The translations under genes and the position numbers were made by a program. Source: JAFARZ01 sp035651595 (GTDB lineage: Bacteria; Actinomycetota; Actinomycetes; Streptosporangiales; Streptosporangiaceae). From it: a stretch of DNA of 64,000 bases. Positions 27,095 through 38,504 of the stretch are shown one piece after another. The notes under the pieces are model-generated. The model worked only from the letters and a program-made list of their open reading frames with translations, had not been told where the DNA came from and made no database searches. The stretch is taken from the NCBI GenBank assembly GCA_035651595.1, contig DASRFJ010000360.1, positions 3,053-67,052 on the forward strand, written 5' to 3'. Numbering within the stretch: position 1 is the stretch's first letter; every line of letters begins with the position of its first letter.

Positions 27095-27532
27095 CTAGCC
27101 GGACCCCGTAGCCGCCGCGGGCACGCCGACCGCGGTCAGCTCCGGACAGGGAATCTCCGCCCACACGGTGGTTCCCTCGTCGTCACACCGAGTGCCCCAG
27201 TGCCGGGACAGCCTGGCCACGATCCGCAGACCACGGCCGCCGGTAGTGGACTGGCTCAGCTCACCAAGCTCGGGAAGGGTAAGGCCCCCGCCGTCCTTCA
27301 CCGAGATCCGCACCGCTCCGGCGCTAAGGTGCCAGGCGACCCGGATGGTCGCTCCAGGTAGCGGGCGGGCGTGTCGCAACGCGTTGCTGAGTAGCTCGCT
27401 GATCACGACCGCCGCGTCGGCTACCGCCGATTCGTAGATACCCGCCGCTACCAGGTCAGACACCAGACGACGCCGGGCAACGCTGGCGCTAGAGGCGGCG
27501 AACGGGAGCTGTAGCACGCTCGACGTAGTCAC
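27095..27532 (-). CDS. RsbW/HATPase-type anti-sigma regulator
   Basis: 145 residues: N-terminal ARRRLVSDLVAAG, N-box VISELLSNALRHARP, G1 box VRISVKDGGG and G2 box STTGGRGLRIVARLSRHWG. This is the GHKL-fold serine kinase family that phosphorylates STAS antagonists or binds sigma factors. The STAS gene at 25755 is a natural partner, separated by arcA. The C-terminal 15 residues are Ala-rich. Confidence 0.9.
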   Translation of the reverse strand: MTTSSVLQLPFAASSASVARRRLVSDLVAAGIYESAVADAAVVISELLSNALRHARPLPGATIRVAWHLSAGAVRISVKDGGGLTLPELGELSQSTTGGRGLRIVARLSRHWGTRCDDEGTTVWAEIPCPELTAVGVPAAATGSG

Positions 27533-27688
27533 CTCCCTGCTCAGCTAGCCTCACGGACCCGCTACGAGCGGAAATGCCCCGTGCACGTGCCCCGGAAACA
27601 CGCGAAGCGGATAGATATCTGCACTAGCCCCGCCACGGGCACGGTCGCGGGCACGGTAACGTCTCTCCGTGAGCGTTGTGAGTTGCCC

Positions 27689-28741
27689 ATGAAACAGCGA
27701 GCGCGGGACCAAGGCGGCCCGGGCACGCTGACTGATGACCTGGAACCCCCGGATATTTCGCCCGAGTCTGTCTCGGACGTTCCGCTGGCCGAGCTTGCCG
27801 CCGAATACAAGCTCCGGCCAAGTGCCGCGCGGCCGGGTGTATTCAAGTACGCCGCCCAGCTATGGGACCGGCGGCACTTCATCATGGGCTTCGCCACGGC
27901 CCGCAACGTCGCGATGTACACCGAAGCGCGGCTCGGCCAGCTCTGGCAGGTGCTCACCCCGCTGCTGAACGCCGCCGTTTACTACCTGATCTTCGGCAAG
28001 ATCCTGGACACGAGCCGCGGCGTGCCGAACTTCATCGCGTTCCTGATCACCGGCATCTTCATCTGGAACTTCACCCAGCGCTCGTTCATCACGGCCTCCC
28101 GGGTGATGCCGGACAGCCTGCCGCTGATCCGGGCGCTGCCGTTCCCGCGCGCCTGCCTGCCGATCGGCTACGTGATCATCGAACTCCAGCAGCTCGTCAT
28201 GTCGATGATCATCTTGATTGCCATCGTGCTCGGCACCCGCGAGCCGCTGACCTGGTACTGGCTGCTCGTCATCCCCGCGCTGGTGCTCCAGGGCGTGTTC
28301 AACGCAGGCATGGCCCTGTTCCTCGCCAGGCTCGGCGCCGGCGCGGACGACTTCGGCCAGCTGATGCCGTTCCTGGTCCGGACCTGGATGTACACCTCCG
28401 GCGTGATGTTCAGCATCGAGACGGTGTCCTCGCTGCGCAACCACCCGACGCTCACCTACCTGCTCCAGATCAACCCCGCGGCGGTCTATATCAGCCTGGC
28501 GCGCAACGCCATCCTCGCCTCGCAGCGGGCGGCGTGGCCGGGCAGCAAGCCGTACAACCCGAACCTGTGCCACGCGTTCCACGCGGCGTCCAAAGGCAAG
28601 GCGCTGCTCGACAGCGCGTACTGCCACGGCACGGTCTCGATGAACGGCCTGTGGCTGTGGGGAGCGGGCTGGGCGATTCTCGCCATGGTGGTCGGTTTCG
28701 TGTTCTTCTGGCAGGCGGAAACGAGGTACGGCCGTGGCTGA
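27689..28741 (+). CDS. ABC-2 polysaccharide/teichoic-acid export permease (TagG/Wzm type)
   Basis: About 350 residues. A cytoplasmic N-terminus is followed by a transmembrane domain of six helices: LLNAAVYYLIFGKILDTSRG, FIAFLITGIFIWNFTQRS, VMSMIILIAIVLGTREPLTWYW and others. This is the ABC2_membrane pattern of glycan exporters. It forms the membrane half of a transporter with the ATPase gene that overlaps it by 8 bases. ATG 27689 is preferred; the longer frame from 27581 adds 36 unconvincing residues. TAACGT at about 27656-27661 may be the -10 box. Confidence 0.9.
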   Translation: MKQRARDQGGPGTLTDDLEPPDISPESVSDVPLAELAAEYKLRPSAARPGVFKYAAQLWDRRHFIMGFATARNVAMYTEARLGQLWQVLTPLLNAAVYYLIFGKILDTSRGVPNFIAFLITGIFIWNFTQRSFITASRVMPDSLPLIRALPFPRACLPIGYVIIELQQLVMSMIILIAIVLGTREPLTWYWLLVIPALVLQGVFNAGMALFLARLGAGADDFGQLMPFLVRTWMYTSGVMFSIETVSSLRNHPTLTYLLQINPAAVYISLARNAILASQRAAWPGSKPYNPNLCHAFHAASKGKALLDSAYCHGTVSMNGLWLWGAGWAILAMVVGFVFFWQAETRYGRG

Positions 28742-29546
28742 GGTCGGCAACCCCACGGTGGTCGTCGACGACCTGCACGTGGTGTACCGGGTCTACGGTG
28801 CTGGCGGCGACAAAGGCACCGCGGCGACCGCGCTGATGCGCGTGCTCAAGCGCCAGCGCCGCCCGTCGGTGCGCGAGGTGCACGCGATCCGCGGCGTCTC
28901 GTTCGTGGTCAATCACGGCGACGCGATCGGCATCATCGGCCGCAACGGGTCGGGCAAGTCGACCCTGCTCCAGGCGATCGCCGGCCTGCTGCCGCCGGAG
29001 CAGGGCTGCGTGTACACCAGCGGCCAGGCCGCGCTGCTCGGCGTCAACGCCGCGCTGCTCGACGATCTGACCGGCGAGCGCAACGTGGTGCTCGGCTGCC
29101 TGGCCATGGGCATGACCCCGCAGCAGGTCAAGGACCGGTTCCAGTCGATCGTGGACTTCTCCGGTGTCGGCAACTTCATCGACTATCCGATGCGGACCTA
29201 CTCGACCGGCATGGCCCAGCGGCTGCGCTTCTCCATCGCGTCCGCGAAGAGCCACGAGATCCTGATGATCGACGAGGCGCTGGCCACAGGCGACGCGAAC
29301 TTCCGGGCCAAAAGCCACGACCGGATCATGGAGTTGCGCGGCGAGGCCGGCACCGTGTTCCTGGTGGCGCACAACCTCGCCGAGATCGAGGCGAGCTGCA
29401 ACCGCGTCATCTGGCTGGAGAAGGGCAAGATCATGATGCAGGGCACCGACGTGCCCGCGATCGTCGACGAGTACCTGAAAGCCACCGGCGGCGAACCCCG
29501 CAAACGCGACAACCCCCCCCAGCCCGACCGCACCGCCGACAACTAG
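28734..29546 (+). CDS. ABC transporter ATPase (TagH/Wzt type)
   Basis: 270 residues. Walker A GRNGSGKSTLLQAIAG, ABC signature YSTGMAQRLRFSIASA, Walker B ILMIDEALATGD and switch His in LVAHNLAEI. The A-x-GDANF sequence after Walker B and the Q-loop region LGVNAALLDDLTGERNVVLG are typical of polysaccharide/teichoic-acid exporters. It powers the permease encoded just upstream. There is no C-terminal carbohydrate-binding domain, so it is the short TagH-like form. GTG start overlaps the permease by 8 bases. A strong terminator follows. Confidence 0.93.
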   Translation: MAEVGNPTVVVDDLHVVYRVYGAGGDKGTAATALMRVLKRQRRPSVREVHAIRGVSFVVNHGDAIGIIGRNGSGKSTLLQAIAGLLPPEQGCVYTSGQAALLGVNAALLDDLTGERNVVLGCLAMGMTPQQVKDRFQSIVDFSGVGNFIDYPMRTYSTGMAQRLRFSIASAKSHEILMIDEALATGDANFRAKSHDRIMELRGEAGTVFLVAHNLAEIEASCNRVIWLEKGKIMMQGTDVPAIVDEYLKATGGEPRKRDNPPQPDRTADN

Positions 29547-30038
29547 CCCCCGCGCACCCGTCCGCCTCCCTCGCGCCCGCGCCGCCTTTCCTCGCGGGAC
29601 ATATCCGACATGTCCCGCTATCCGGCCGCATCACGCCGCGCTCCCATGTGAGAAAAAGTGCTTCATGTTGGGAAAGGCGCCAGATCTGGCGCCTTTTCTA
29701 CCGCGAAGCCCTTTTCTAACACATAAGGATTCTCACACGCCTCACTAACCCCACGGGTAACACCACGCGCAGGTCCGAGCGCCGCTCGCCAGCTCCCACG
29801 TCCCGCGACCCACTCCCACCGAGGGGGCTGTGAGGTAGATGTGGCGCTTCGGGCACATGTGACTAGTGCGACCATGCGGGGACGCGCACGGTGGCGGGTG
29901 TCGCGCAGGCTCGGGGCGGCGCGGGAAGCGGAGGGCGGGGCGGCGCGCGCGGCGGGGGGGCAGCGCGGCGCACGGGCGTGGTTAGGCAGGGCGCGGGGGC
30001 GGGGTGCGCACGACAGGGGCGGCGCGCGTGGCGCAGGC
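29547..30038. other. gene-free GC-rich stretch with terminator
   Basis: This 492-bp gap between the converging ATPase and histidine kinase genes contains a terminator (29673-29698) and, from about 29880, a G-rich low-complexity run with no protein-like frame. Confidence 0.6.
29673..29698 (+). terminator. intrinsic terminator after the exporter operon
   Basis: AAAGGCGCCAGATCTGGCGCC followed by TTTTCT is a perfect 12-bp stem with a T-run on the plus strand, the only canonical U-tract terminator noted in this window. Confidence 0.85.
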
Positions 30039-31901
30039 TTAGGCGGGGCGGAGGCGGAGGCGGAGGGTGGTGCCGCCGGCGGGGCGGGGGCGGGCGGTTA
30101 CTTCGCCGTGCTGGGCTTGCGCCAGGCGGCGCACGATGAACAGGCCGATGCCGACTCCGCCGAAGCGGCGGCGGTCGCCGGTCTCGCCTTGCACGAAGCG
30201 GTCGAAGATGCGCTCGAGGTCGGCGGTGGCGATGCCGATGCCTTCGTCGTCGACGGTGACCTCGATCCACGGGCCGTGCACGCGCGCCCGGATGTGCACG
30301 GTGCCGCCGTCCGGCGAGTATTTGATCGCGTTCTCCAGCAGCTGGCCGATGATGATGTCGGTCGCCATCGTGTCGCCGTGCGCCGCGGGCAGGTCCGCGG
30401 GGATGTCCGCGACCACCGTGTGCTTGTCGGACAGCGGCTGGAACGAGTTCGCCGCGCCGCGCAGCACGCCCGCGAGGTCGAACGGCCCGTTGCTTACGGG
30501 CAGCTGGTCCGCCCCGGCCCGCGCGCCGAGCAGCAGCTGCTCGACCAGCCGGCCGAGCGAGCCGGCCCGCTCGGCGATCGTCCGCACCGCGGCACGCCGG
30601 TCCTCGTCGGGCAGCTGATCCCAGCGGCTGGCCAGCGTGCTGGCGAAGCCTTGCACGACGGTGATCGGGGTACGCAGCTCATGGCTGGTCGTGGCCAGGA
30701 ACAGGTCTTTGGCCTCCTCGAGCTCCTTGGCCGCGGTGATGTCGCGGAAGTCGATGACGAGCTCGCCCTCATCAGCGAGTGCGGTGCACAGGACGTCGAG
30801 CCACCTGCCGTTCGGCAGCTTGTGCGCGAGGGTTGCGCCCGGTTCTGGCAGCGGGAACGGAAGCTCCTTGCTGAGGACCTCGGACGCCGGGATGCCGGTG
30901 ATCCGGTGCGCGGCCGGGTTCCACTCGCGGACCATCCCGCTGCTGTCGAGCACCGCGATGCCGTCCGCGCTGCCGTCGATCACCGCGCGCTCGTGCGCTC
31001 GCTGCCGGACCACTTCCTCGAACGCCATCGCGTTGGTCAGCGCCACCCCGGCGTGTCCGGCCAGCAGTTCGAGCAGCTCCAGCTCGACGTGGCTCAGCTT
31101 GCGCCGGGAGAACAGCGCGTACAGCGCACCGTACGGCTTGCCGGCGACGTGCGACAGGCTCAGCGCGATCGTGTGCAGGCCCGGCAGCGCGGACCAGATC
31201 AGGTCGTCGAAACCGCCCGACTCGGCGGTGGCCATCATCACCGTCTTACCGGACGCCATCAGCTCGCCGACCAGGCTCCGGGACAGCGTCGCCACCCGGC
31301 CGCGCAGCCGGGCCGGCAGGCCCGCGGTGCTCACCAGCCGGAGCATGTCGTCCTCGATCAGCACGAACCCGCCGGCGTCGGCCCCGGTCAGCTCGCGCAG
31401 CGAAGCCGCGATCCGGTCGAGCACGGACTCCAGGTCGAGCTGGGCGTTCATGTCGGCCACCACGTCGCCGAGCCGCCGGACCACCCTGGCCCGTTCGGCC
31501 ATGTAGTGCCTGGCCACGTCGTCCTCGCCGACCTCGTGACAGACGTTCACCCAGCCGGTTACATCACCGGTCCCACCTCCAGCAGGCACGGTGATAAGCG
31601 CGCTGGTGTCGATCCGCACGTCGATCAGCGTGTTGTCCTTGCGGACCCGGCGGGTCGCGAACGAGATCTGCCCGCCGCCGCGCACCCGCTCGAGGACGGC
31701 GTTGTGCTCGGCCTTCAGCTCTTCGGGGATGATGTGCGGCTCGAAGCCCACGACCTCGGCGGACGTCCAGCCGAACATCCGCTCCGCGGCCGGATTCCAC
31801 AGCATCACCGTGCGGTCCGTGCCGAACGCCACGATCGCGTCCGCCGCGCACTCTACGACGGTGCGCGCGGTTGCGTCGGCCAGGCTCGTCACATCAAACA
31901 T
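30039..31901 (-). CDS. PAS-GAF-PAS sensor histidine kinase
   Basis: 620 residues, soluble. A PAS domain (1-120; IVAFGTDRTVMLWNPAAERMFG) is followed by a GAF domain (about 150-300; LDLESVLDRIAASLRELTGADAGGFV), a second PAS (about 305-390; DGIAVLDSSGMVREWNPAA), HisKA with phospho-His in TTSHELRTPITVVQG, and HATPase_c (ENAIKYSPDGG, VDDEGIGI, FGGVGIGLFIVRRLAQAQHGEV). Probably senses an intracellular redox or ligand signal. No response regulator is adjacent, so it is an orphan kinase. It shares an operon direction with the FAD oxidase upstream. Confidence 0.92.
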   Translation of the reverse strand: MFDVTSLADATARTVVECAADAIVAFGTDRTVMLWNPAAERMFGWTSAEVVGFEPHIIPEELKAEHNAVLERVRGGGQISFATRRVRKDNTLIDVRIDTSALITVPAGGGTGDVTGWVNVCHEVGEDDVARHYMAERARVVRRLGDVVADMNAQLDLESVLDRIAASLRELTGADAGGFVLIEDDMLRLVSTAGLPARLRGRVATLSRSLVGELMASGKTVMMATAESGGFDDLIWSALPGLHTIALSLSHVAGKPYGALYALFSRRKLSHVELELLELLAGHAGVALTNAMAFEEVVRQRAHERAVIDGSADGIAVLDSSGMVREWNPAAHRITGIPASEVLSKELPFPLPEPGATLAHKLPNGRWLDVLCTALADEGELVIDFRDITAAKELEEAKDLFLATTSHELRTPITVVQGFASTLASRWDQLPDEDRRAAVRTIAERAGSLGRLVEQLLLGARAGADQLPVSNGPFDLAGVLRGAANSFQPLSDKHTVVADIPADLPAAHGDTMATDIIIGQLLENAIKYSPDGGTVHIRARVHGPWIEVTVDDEGIGIATADLERIFDRFVQGETGDRRRFGGVGIGLFIVRRLAQAQHGEVTARPRPAGGTTLRLRLRPA

Positions 31902-31919
31902 CGTGCCACGTCAGGCTGT

Positions 31920-33269
31920 TCAACGGGCGAAGAGCACGCCAGGATTCAGCAGGCCTGCCGGGTCCAGGCCGGACTTAATGGCGCGCATCGCCGCGATCTC
32001 GGCGGGGGTCCGGGACAGGTGCAGCACCGCCGCCTTGGCCCGGCCGATGCCGTGCTCCGCCGATATCGTCCCGCCGTGCGCCGCCGCCAGCGCCAGCACG
32101 GCGTCATCGACCGCGTCGTCTTCCGGCGACGGGCCGAGCACGTTCACGTGCAGGTTGCCCGCCGCGATGTGGCCGAACACGATCGCCCTCGCGTCGAAAC
32201 GGGCCACTACCTCGGAAAGCTCGGCGCGGAACCCGGCGAGCCGCGACACCGGCATCGCGACGTCGAGCTTGTGCGGGATGCCGGCCGCGCTGATCGATTC
32301 GGTGTGGCGTTCCCGGTAGGCCCACAATGCCGCCCGCGCCGGGCCATCCATCGCTACCGAGGCATCAGTTATCAGAGGAAGCTCCGAGAGTCGTTCGGAG
32401 AAATCTTCCGAGCCGGTGATGTCGACCAGCAGGTACGCGGGGTAGGCGGCGGCAAGCGGCGCGGGCAGGCCGGTGTGCGCCCGCACCAGCGCCAGGCCGG
32501 CCGCCTCGAAGTACTCGGCGGCGCGGATGCCCGGGACGAGCGCGCGGACCTCGGCCTGGAGCGCGGCAGCGGTCTCGATCGAGGGCAGGCCGGCCAGCAG
32601 CGTGAGCTGGACCGGCTCGGGCCGGTGCAGCCGGAGCCGCGCCGCGGTGACGATGCCCAGCGTGCCCTCGCTGCCGGCCAGCAGCTGGGCCAGTTCGTAG
32701 CCGGTGTTGTCGGACGCGATGCCGCCCAGCCGGCTGATCACGCTGCCGTCGGCGAGCACCGCCTCCACGCCGAGCAGCTGGGCGCGGGTGTGGCCGTACC
32801 TGATCGTCTGGATGCCGCCGGCGTTGGTGGCGATCGTGCCGCCGACCGTGGCCGAGTCGCGGGCCGCGAGGTCGACGCCGTACGTCAGCCCGGCCGCCGC
32901 GGCGTGTGCGCGCAGCGCGGCGATCGTGACCCCAGCTCCGGCCGTGACCTGCGAGGCCAGTGTGTCCACCGGGTCCAGACGGCGCAGCCGCCGCAGCGAG
33001 ATCAGCACCGACTTCTCGTCCGCCGGGACTCCGCCACCGACCAGTCCGGTGTTTCCGCCCTGCGGGACCACCGGGATGTCGCGGCGGGCACAGGCCCGCA
33101 CCACGGCGGCCACCTCGTCCGTGCTGCCGGGGCGAATCACGCAGCGGGCCTGGCCGCGGAACCGTCGCGTCCAGTCCGTCGTGTACCCGTCAGTCACATC
33201 GGGGTCGGTGAGCACGTGGTCCGAGCCCACGATCGCGCCCAGCTCCGCCAGCAAGTCCTCCATAGGCAC
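31920..33269 (-). CDS. FAD-linked oxidase (GlcD / D-lactate dehydrogenase type)
   Basis: 449 residues. FAD_binding_4 domain: RCVIRPGSTDEVAAVVRACARRDIPVVPQGGNTGLVGG, then VTAGAGVTIAALRAHAAA, GTIATNAGGIQTIRYGHTR and EAVLADGSVI. FAD-oxidase_C domain: GHIAAGNLHVNVL and GGTISAEHGIGRAKA. It oxidises a 2-hydroxy acid such as D-lactate, D-2-hydroxyglutarate or glycolate; the exact substrate cannot be read. The start is GTG 33269 or ATG 33263. It is divergent from a universal stress protein. Confidence 0.9.
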   Translation of the reverse strand: MPMEDLLAELGAIVGSDHVLTDPDVTDGYTTDWTRRFRGQARCVIRPGSTDEVAAVVRACARRDIPVVPQGGNTGLVGGGVPADEKSVLISLRRLRRLDPVDTLASQVTAGAGVTIAALRAHAAAAGLTYGVDLAARDSATVGGTIATNAGGIQTIRYGHTRAQLLGVEAVLADGSVISRLGGIASDNTGYELAQLLAGSEGTLGIVTAARLRLHRPEPVQLTLLAGLPSIETAAALQAEVRALVPGIRAAEYFEAAGLALVRAHTGLPAPLAAAYPAYLLVDITGSEDFSERLSELPLITDASVAMDGPARAALWAYRERHTESISAAGIPHKLDVAMPVSRLAGFRAELSEVVARFDARAIVFGHIAAGNLHVNVLGPSPEDDAVDDAVLALAAAHGGTISAEHGIGRAKAAVLHLSRTPAEIAAMRAIKSGLDPAGLLNPGVLFAR

Positions 33270-33390
33270 TCACCCTAAGGCCCCATGCTGGCTTATAGTT
33301 CGTGCAAGGAATGTGAGTAAGGCGCGCCTTCCAGGGCATCCATGAGCGTATGGCTGTCAAGGAAACGCGCCAGCGCTAGGACGCGGACCT

Positions 33391-33951
33391 ATGGACCAGG
33401 CAGAGCCGAGCCTGCCGCAGAAGCGGCCAAGGCGCCCTGAGCCCCAGTCATGGGAGCGGCGGGCCGACCCCGTGCCGCGCCAGCGTGGCGCCGACCCGGC
33501 CAACAGGCTTGATCATCCCGTTATCGTCGGTTACAACGGGTCACCGTCAAGCCGGAACGCGATGGCCTACGCGGCCGGGGTGGCCATGCGGCTGAACCGG
33601 CCGCTGCTGATCGTCTACGTGTGTTCGTCCGGGGTCTACTGCGAGCCGCTGACCGGCCAGGTCGTCGGCGTCCAGCGGGACACCGAGGCGCTGGAGCGCT
33701 GGCTGCTCGCCGAACTCGACCAGGTCACCGGCGGGCTCTGCGGCTGCGAGGGAACCGACGGTGCCGTGCTCGAGGTGCATGTGCGGACCCGGCGGGGCAG
33801 CCCGGCCAGGGAACTCGCCGCGGCGGCGGCCGAATTCAGCGCCGACGCGCTGGTGATCGGGGCTCCCGCGCACTTCTGGCACCGGATCGCGGGCTCGGTG
33901 CCCGGCTGGCTGGCCCGGCACGCCCGGTGCCCCGTGATCGTGGTCCCGTAA
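33391..33951 (+). CDS. universal stress protein
   Basis: 186 residues. A basic, Pro-rich N-terminal extension of about 40 residues precedes one USP domain: PVIVGYNGSPSSRNAMAYAAGVAMRLNRPLLIVYVC, then ARELAAAAAEFSADALVIGAP and a C-terminal ATP-loop-like region GSVPGWLARHARCPVIVVP. The G-2X-G-9X-G(S/T) loop is altered (GAPAHFWHRIAGSV), so ATP binding is uncertain. It probably acts in stress or dormancy responses. It stands alone. Confidence 0.85.
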   Translation: MDQAEPSLPQKRPRRPEPQSWERRADPVPRQRGADPANRLDHPVIVGYNGSPSSRNAMAYAAGVAMRLNRPLLIVYVCSSGVYCEPLTGQVVGVQRDTEALERWLLAELDQVTGGLCGCEGTDGAVLEVHVRTRRGSPARELAAAAAEFSADALVIGAPAHFWHRIAGSVPGWLARHARCPVIVVP

Positions 33952-33984
33952 GCCGCGTCATAAAGCGTCATAAAGAAGTTCTGG

Positions 33985-34067
33985 TGGGCGAGGAGGGATT
34001 TGAACCCTCACATCCTTTCGGACACACGGACCTGAACCGTGCGCGTCTGCCGTTCCGCCACTCGCCC
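33985..34067 (-). tRNA. tRNA-Leu(CAG)
   Basis: Minus strand: acceptor GGGCGAG with CTCGCCC, anticodon stem CACGG/CCGTG with loop TTCAGGT (anticodon CAG), a class II variable arm and T-arm GGGTTCAAATCCC. 83 nt, CCA not encoded. Confidence 0.95.
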
Positions 34068-34154
34068 GGGGCGACGAGTTAGATTAGCACGACCACGAGC
34101 GCTCTTGCGCCCCGGATACCATCGGATGCGAGGAATTCGAAGGGAGGTGGCACG

Positions 34155-34940
34155 GTGGGAGTCCTGCAGCGATTCGAGCGACGGCTCGAGGGCATGGTCG
34201 AGGGCGCCTTCGCGCGCGCCTTCAAGTCCGAACTGCAGCCGGTCGAGGTGGCGAGCGCGATTCAGCGTGAGATGGACGACCGGGCAGCCATCGTCGCCCA
34301 GGGGCGGACCCTGGTACCGAACGACTTCGTGGTCGAGATCGCGGACACCGATCACGAGCGGCTCGAGGTGTACGCGGAGAGCCTGGGCGTCGAGCTGGCG
34401 AACCTCGCCAGGGACTATGCCAAAGAGCAGGGCTACTCGTTCGTCGGGCCCGTGCGCATGCGGTTCGAGGGCATCGGCGACCTGACCACCGGCACCTTCC
34501 GTATCCGGTCCGGCGTGATCCGCGGCTCCACGATCGAGGGCGGCGAGATCAGGCAGCCGGCCAGCGACCTGCCGCGGGTGCAGCCCCGCGGCTTCCCCGG
34601 CCAGCCCAGGCTCCTCGTCAGCGGCCCCGATCAGGGCGGTGAGCAGCGCACTTATGAGCTGCAGACGCCGGTCACCCTGCTCGGCCGCGGCACCGACTGC
34701 GATTTGCGCCTGGTCGACCCCGGCGTGTCGCGGCATCACGCGGAGCTTCGCGTCGAGAACGATCAGGTGGTGCTCGTGGACCGCGGCTCCACCAACGGTA
34801 CGTTCGTCAACGGGCAGCCGGTCCGCCGCGTCGTACTGACCGACGGGACACATGTCACACTCGGCCGGACCACGCTAGTGTTCCGGCAAGACCCGACTGG
34901 AGCCGCCCCCGCGCGGAGCGGTAGCCGCAATCCCTACTAG
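34155..34940 (+). CDS. fhaA: FhaA: DUF3662 and FHA domain protein
   Basis: 261 residues. The N-terminal DUF3662 domain (MGVLQRFERRLEGMVEGAF, LQPVEVASAIQREMDD, LVPNDFVVEI) is joined by a linker to a C-terminal FHA domain: VTLLGRGTDCDLRLVDPGVSRHHAELR and STNGTFVNGQPV. FHA binds phospho-Thr on kinase substrates; mycobacterial FhaA recognises phosphorylated MviN and adjusts peptidoglycan synthesis. GTG follows GGGAGGTGG. It is the first gene of the fhaA-pknB operon. Confidence 0.96.
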   Translation: MGVLQRFERRLEGMVEGAFARAFKSELQPVEVASAIQREMDDRAAIVAQGRTLVPNDFVVEIADTDHERLEVYAESLGVELANLARDYAKEQGYSFVGPVRMRFEGIGDLTTGTFRIRSGVIRGSTIEGGEIRQPASDLPRVQPRGFPGQPRLLVSGPDQGGEQRTYELQTPVTLLGRGTDCDLRLVDPGVSRHHAELRVENDQVVLVDRGSTNGTFVNGQPVRRVVLTDGTHVTLGRTTLVFRQDPTGAAPARSGSRNPY

Positions 34941-34969
34941 CCCCCAGAGGGCGAGGACATCGCATCCGG

Positions 34970-35442
34970 ATGAACGAGCTGACCCTCACCCTCATCAGGG
35001 TGGCCTTCTTGGCGGTGCTCTGGCTATTCGTCATCGCCGCCATCGGCGTGGTGCGCACCGACCTGCTTGGCGGGCCGGCCACCGCGCCGCGGCCACGGAG
35101 GGCACGGCAGGCTCCGGCACCCCGGCCGCCCAAGCCGGCGCGGTCCGGCCGGGGCACCCCACGGCTGCTGGTAGTGACCGCGGGAGCGCTCAAGGGCACC
35201 ACGGTGGACCTGGCTCAGCAACAGATCACGCTGGGCCGGGCGAATGACGCCACGATCGTGCTGAACGACGACTACGCTTCAAGCCGACATGCCCGGATTT
35301 TCCCGCAGGACGGCCAATGGATCGTCGAGGATCTCGGCTCCACCAACGGCACATACCTGGACCGGCAGAAGGTGACACGGCCGACACCGGTGCCGCTCGG
35401 CGTGCCCATCCGTATCGGCAAGACGGTCCTGGAGCTGCGCAG

Positions 35443-35446
<4 letters not shown>
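34970..35446 (+). CDS. fhaB: FhaB/FipA-type FHA protein
   Basis: 158 residues. One N-terminal membrane helix (LIRVAFLAVLWLFVIAAIGVV), a Pro/Arg-rich linker, then an FHA domain: ITLGRANDATIVLNDDYASSRHARIFPQDGQWIVEDLGSTN and GTYLDRQKV. In mycobacteria the orthologue links FtsZ and FtsQ at the septum under oxidative stress. It is placed between fhaA and pstP, with a 4-base ATGA overlap to pstP. Confidence 0.95.
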
Positions 35447-37097
<1,651 letters not shown>

Positions 37098-37101
<4 letters not shown>

Positions 37102-38504
37102 GCAGTACCACCATGCCGACCCCCGCGGCAAGCCACGACGAGAACCTCGTCGCTGGCGGTAGGCGGCGTACCGAGCTGACCATGCTCTTGTTCGCCATCG
37201 GGATCGTCGCGTTCGCGTTCATCGAGGCGGGCTACGGCCTGTTCAACACGCTGCCCGCGACGATCTTCGAGTACCTGCTGGTGTTCATCGTGCTCGTCGC
37301 GGTGGCGCACCTGGCGATGCGCCGCTGGGCGCCGTTCGCGGACCCGTTGCTGCTCCCGCTCGGCGCGCTGCTGAACGGGCTCGGCCTGGTGATGATGTAC
37401 CGGCTCGGGCAGGGCGCCGGGCACCGGATTGCCCCGTCCACCGTCGGCGTCCAGCTGCTCTACTCGGCGATCGGCATCGGCTGCCTGATCGCGGTGCTGG
37501 CGCTGATCAGGGAGCCGCGGGTGCTCCAGCGCTATACCTATACGCTCGGCGCGGTCGGCCTGGTGCTGATCGCGACGCCCGCGCTGCTGCCCGCCAGCAT
37601 CAGCGAGGTCTCCGGTGCCAAGATCCAGATCGCGCTCGGCGGGTTCACCGTCCAGCCGGAGGAGTTCGCCAAGCTCGCGCTGGCGGTCAGCTTCGCCGGC
37701 TACCTGGTGGTCAAGCGGGACGTGCTGGCGCTGGCCGGCCGGCGGGCGCTCGGCATCGACCTGCCCCGCGCCCGTGACCTCGGGCCGATCGTGGTCGCCT
37801 GGGCGGTCAGCCTGCTGCTGCTGGTCTTCGAGAGCGACATCGGCACCAGCGCGGTGTTCATGGGCCTGTTCGTGGCGATGCTGTACATCGCCACGTCGCG
37901 CACGTCCTGGCTGCTGATCGGCTTCCTGATGTTCGTGGTCGGCGCGTTCCTGGCCAGCAAGCTGTTCGGCCACGTCGGTGAGCGGTTTGACATCTGGCTG
38001 CACCCGTACACGTCCGCGAACCTCACCGACCACTCCTTCCAGCTGGTGCAGGGTATGGAGGGCATGGGATACGGCGGCCTGCTCGGCAAGGGCCTGGGCG
38101 CCGGCATGCCGTACAAGACCCCGCTGGTGCAGAGCGACTTCATCTTCACCGCGTTCGGCGAGGAGATCGGGCTGGCCGGCGTGATGGCGATCCTGCTGGT
38201 CTACGGGCTGATCGTGCAGCGCGGCATGCGCACCGCGATCTCGGTCAAGGACCCGTTCTCCAAGCTGCTGGCTGGCGGCCTCTCGTTCATGCTGGCGCTC
38301 CAGGTGTTCGTCATCGTCGGCGGCGTGACCAGGCTGATCCCGCTGACCGGCATCACCACCCCGTTCCTGTCCCAGGGCGGGTCCTCGCTGGTTGCCAGCT
38401 GGATCATGATCGGGCTGCTGGCCCGGCTGTCCGACACCGCACGGAGGCCGCCGCCGCGGCCGATCCAGGAGGAGGGGCTGACCCAGGTGGTGACGCTGAA
38501 GTGA
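37098..38504 (+). CDS. rodA: SEDS-family peptidoglycan polymerase (RodA/FtsW)
   Basis: 468 residues, ten or more membrane helices. SEDS marks: GAKIQIALGGFTVQPEEFAKLAL, LLVFESDIGTSAVFMGLF and the C-terminal LIPLTGITTPFLSQGGSSLVASWIMIGLLARLSD. It polymerises lipid II for elongation or septation with its cognate class B PBP, encoded next. GTG 37098 overlaps the pstP stop (GTGA); the longer upstream frame is a shadow of pstP. The end overlaps pbpA. Confidence 0.95.

Noticed and set aside
29841..33278. An 1145-residue plus-strand open frame
   Set aside because: It is antisense to the histidine kinase and FAD-oxidase genes, both with clear domains. Its composition is Arg/Gly/His-rich as expected for a high-GC shadow.
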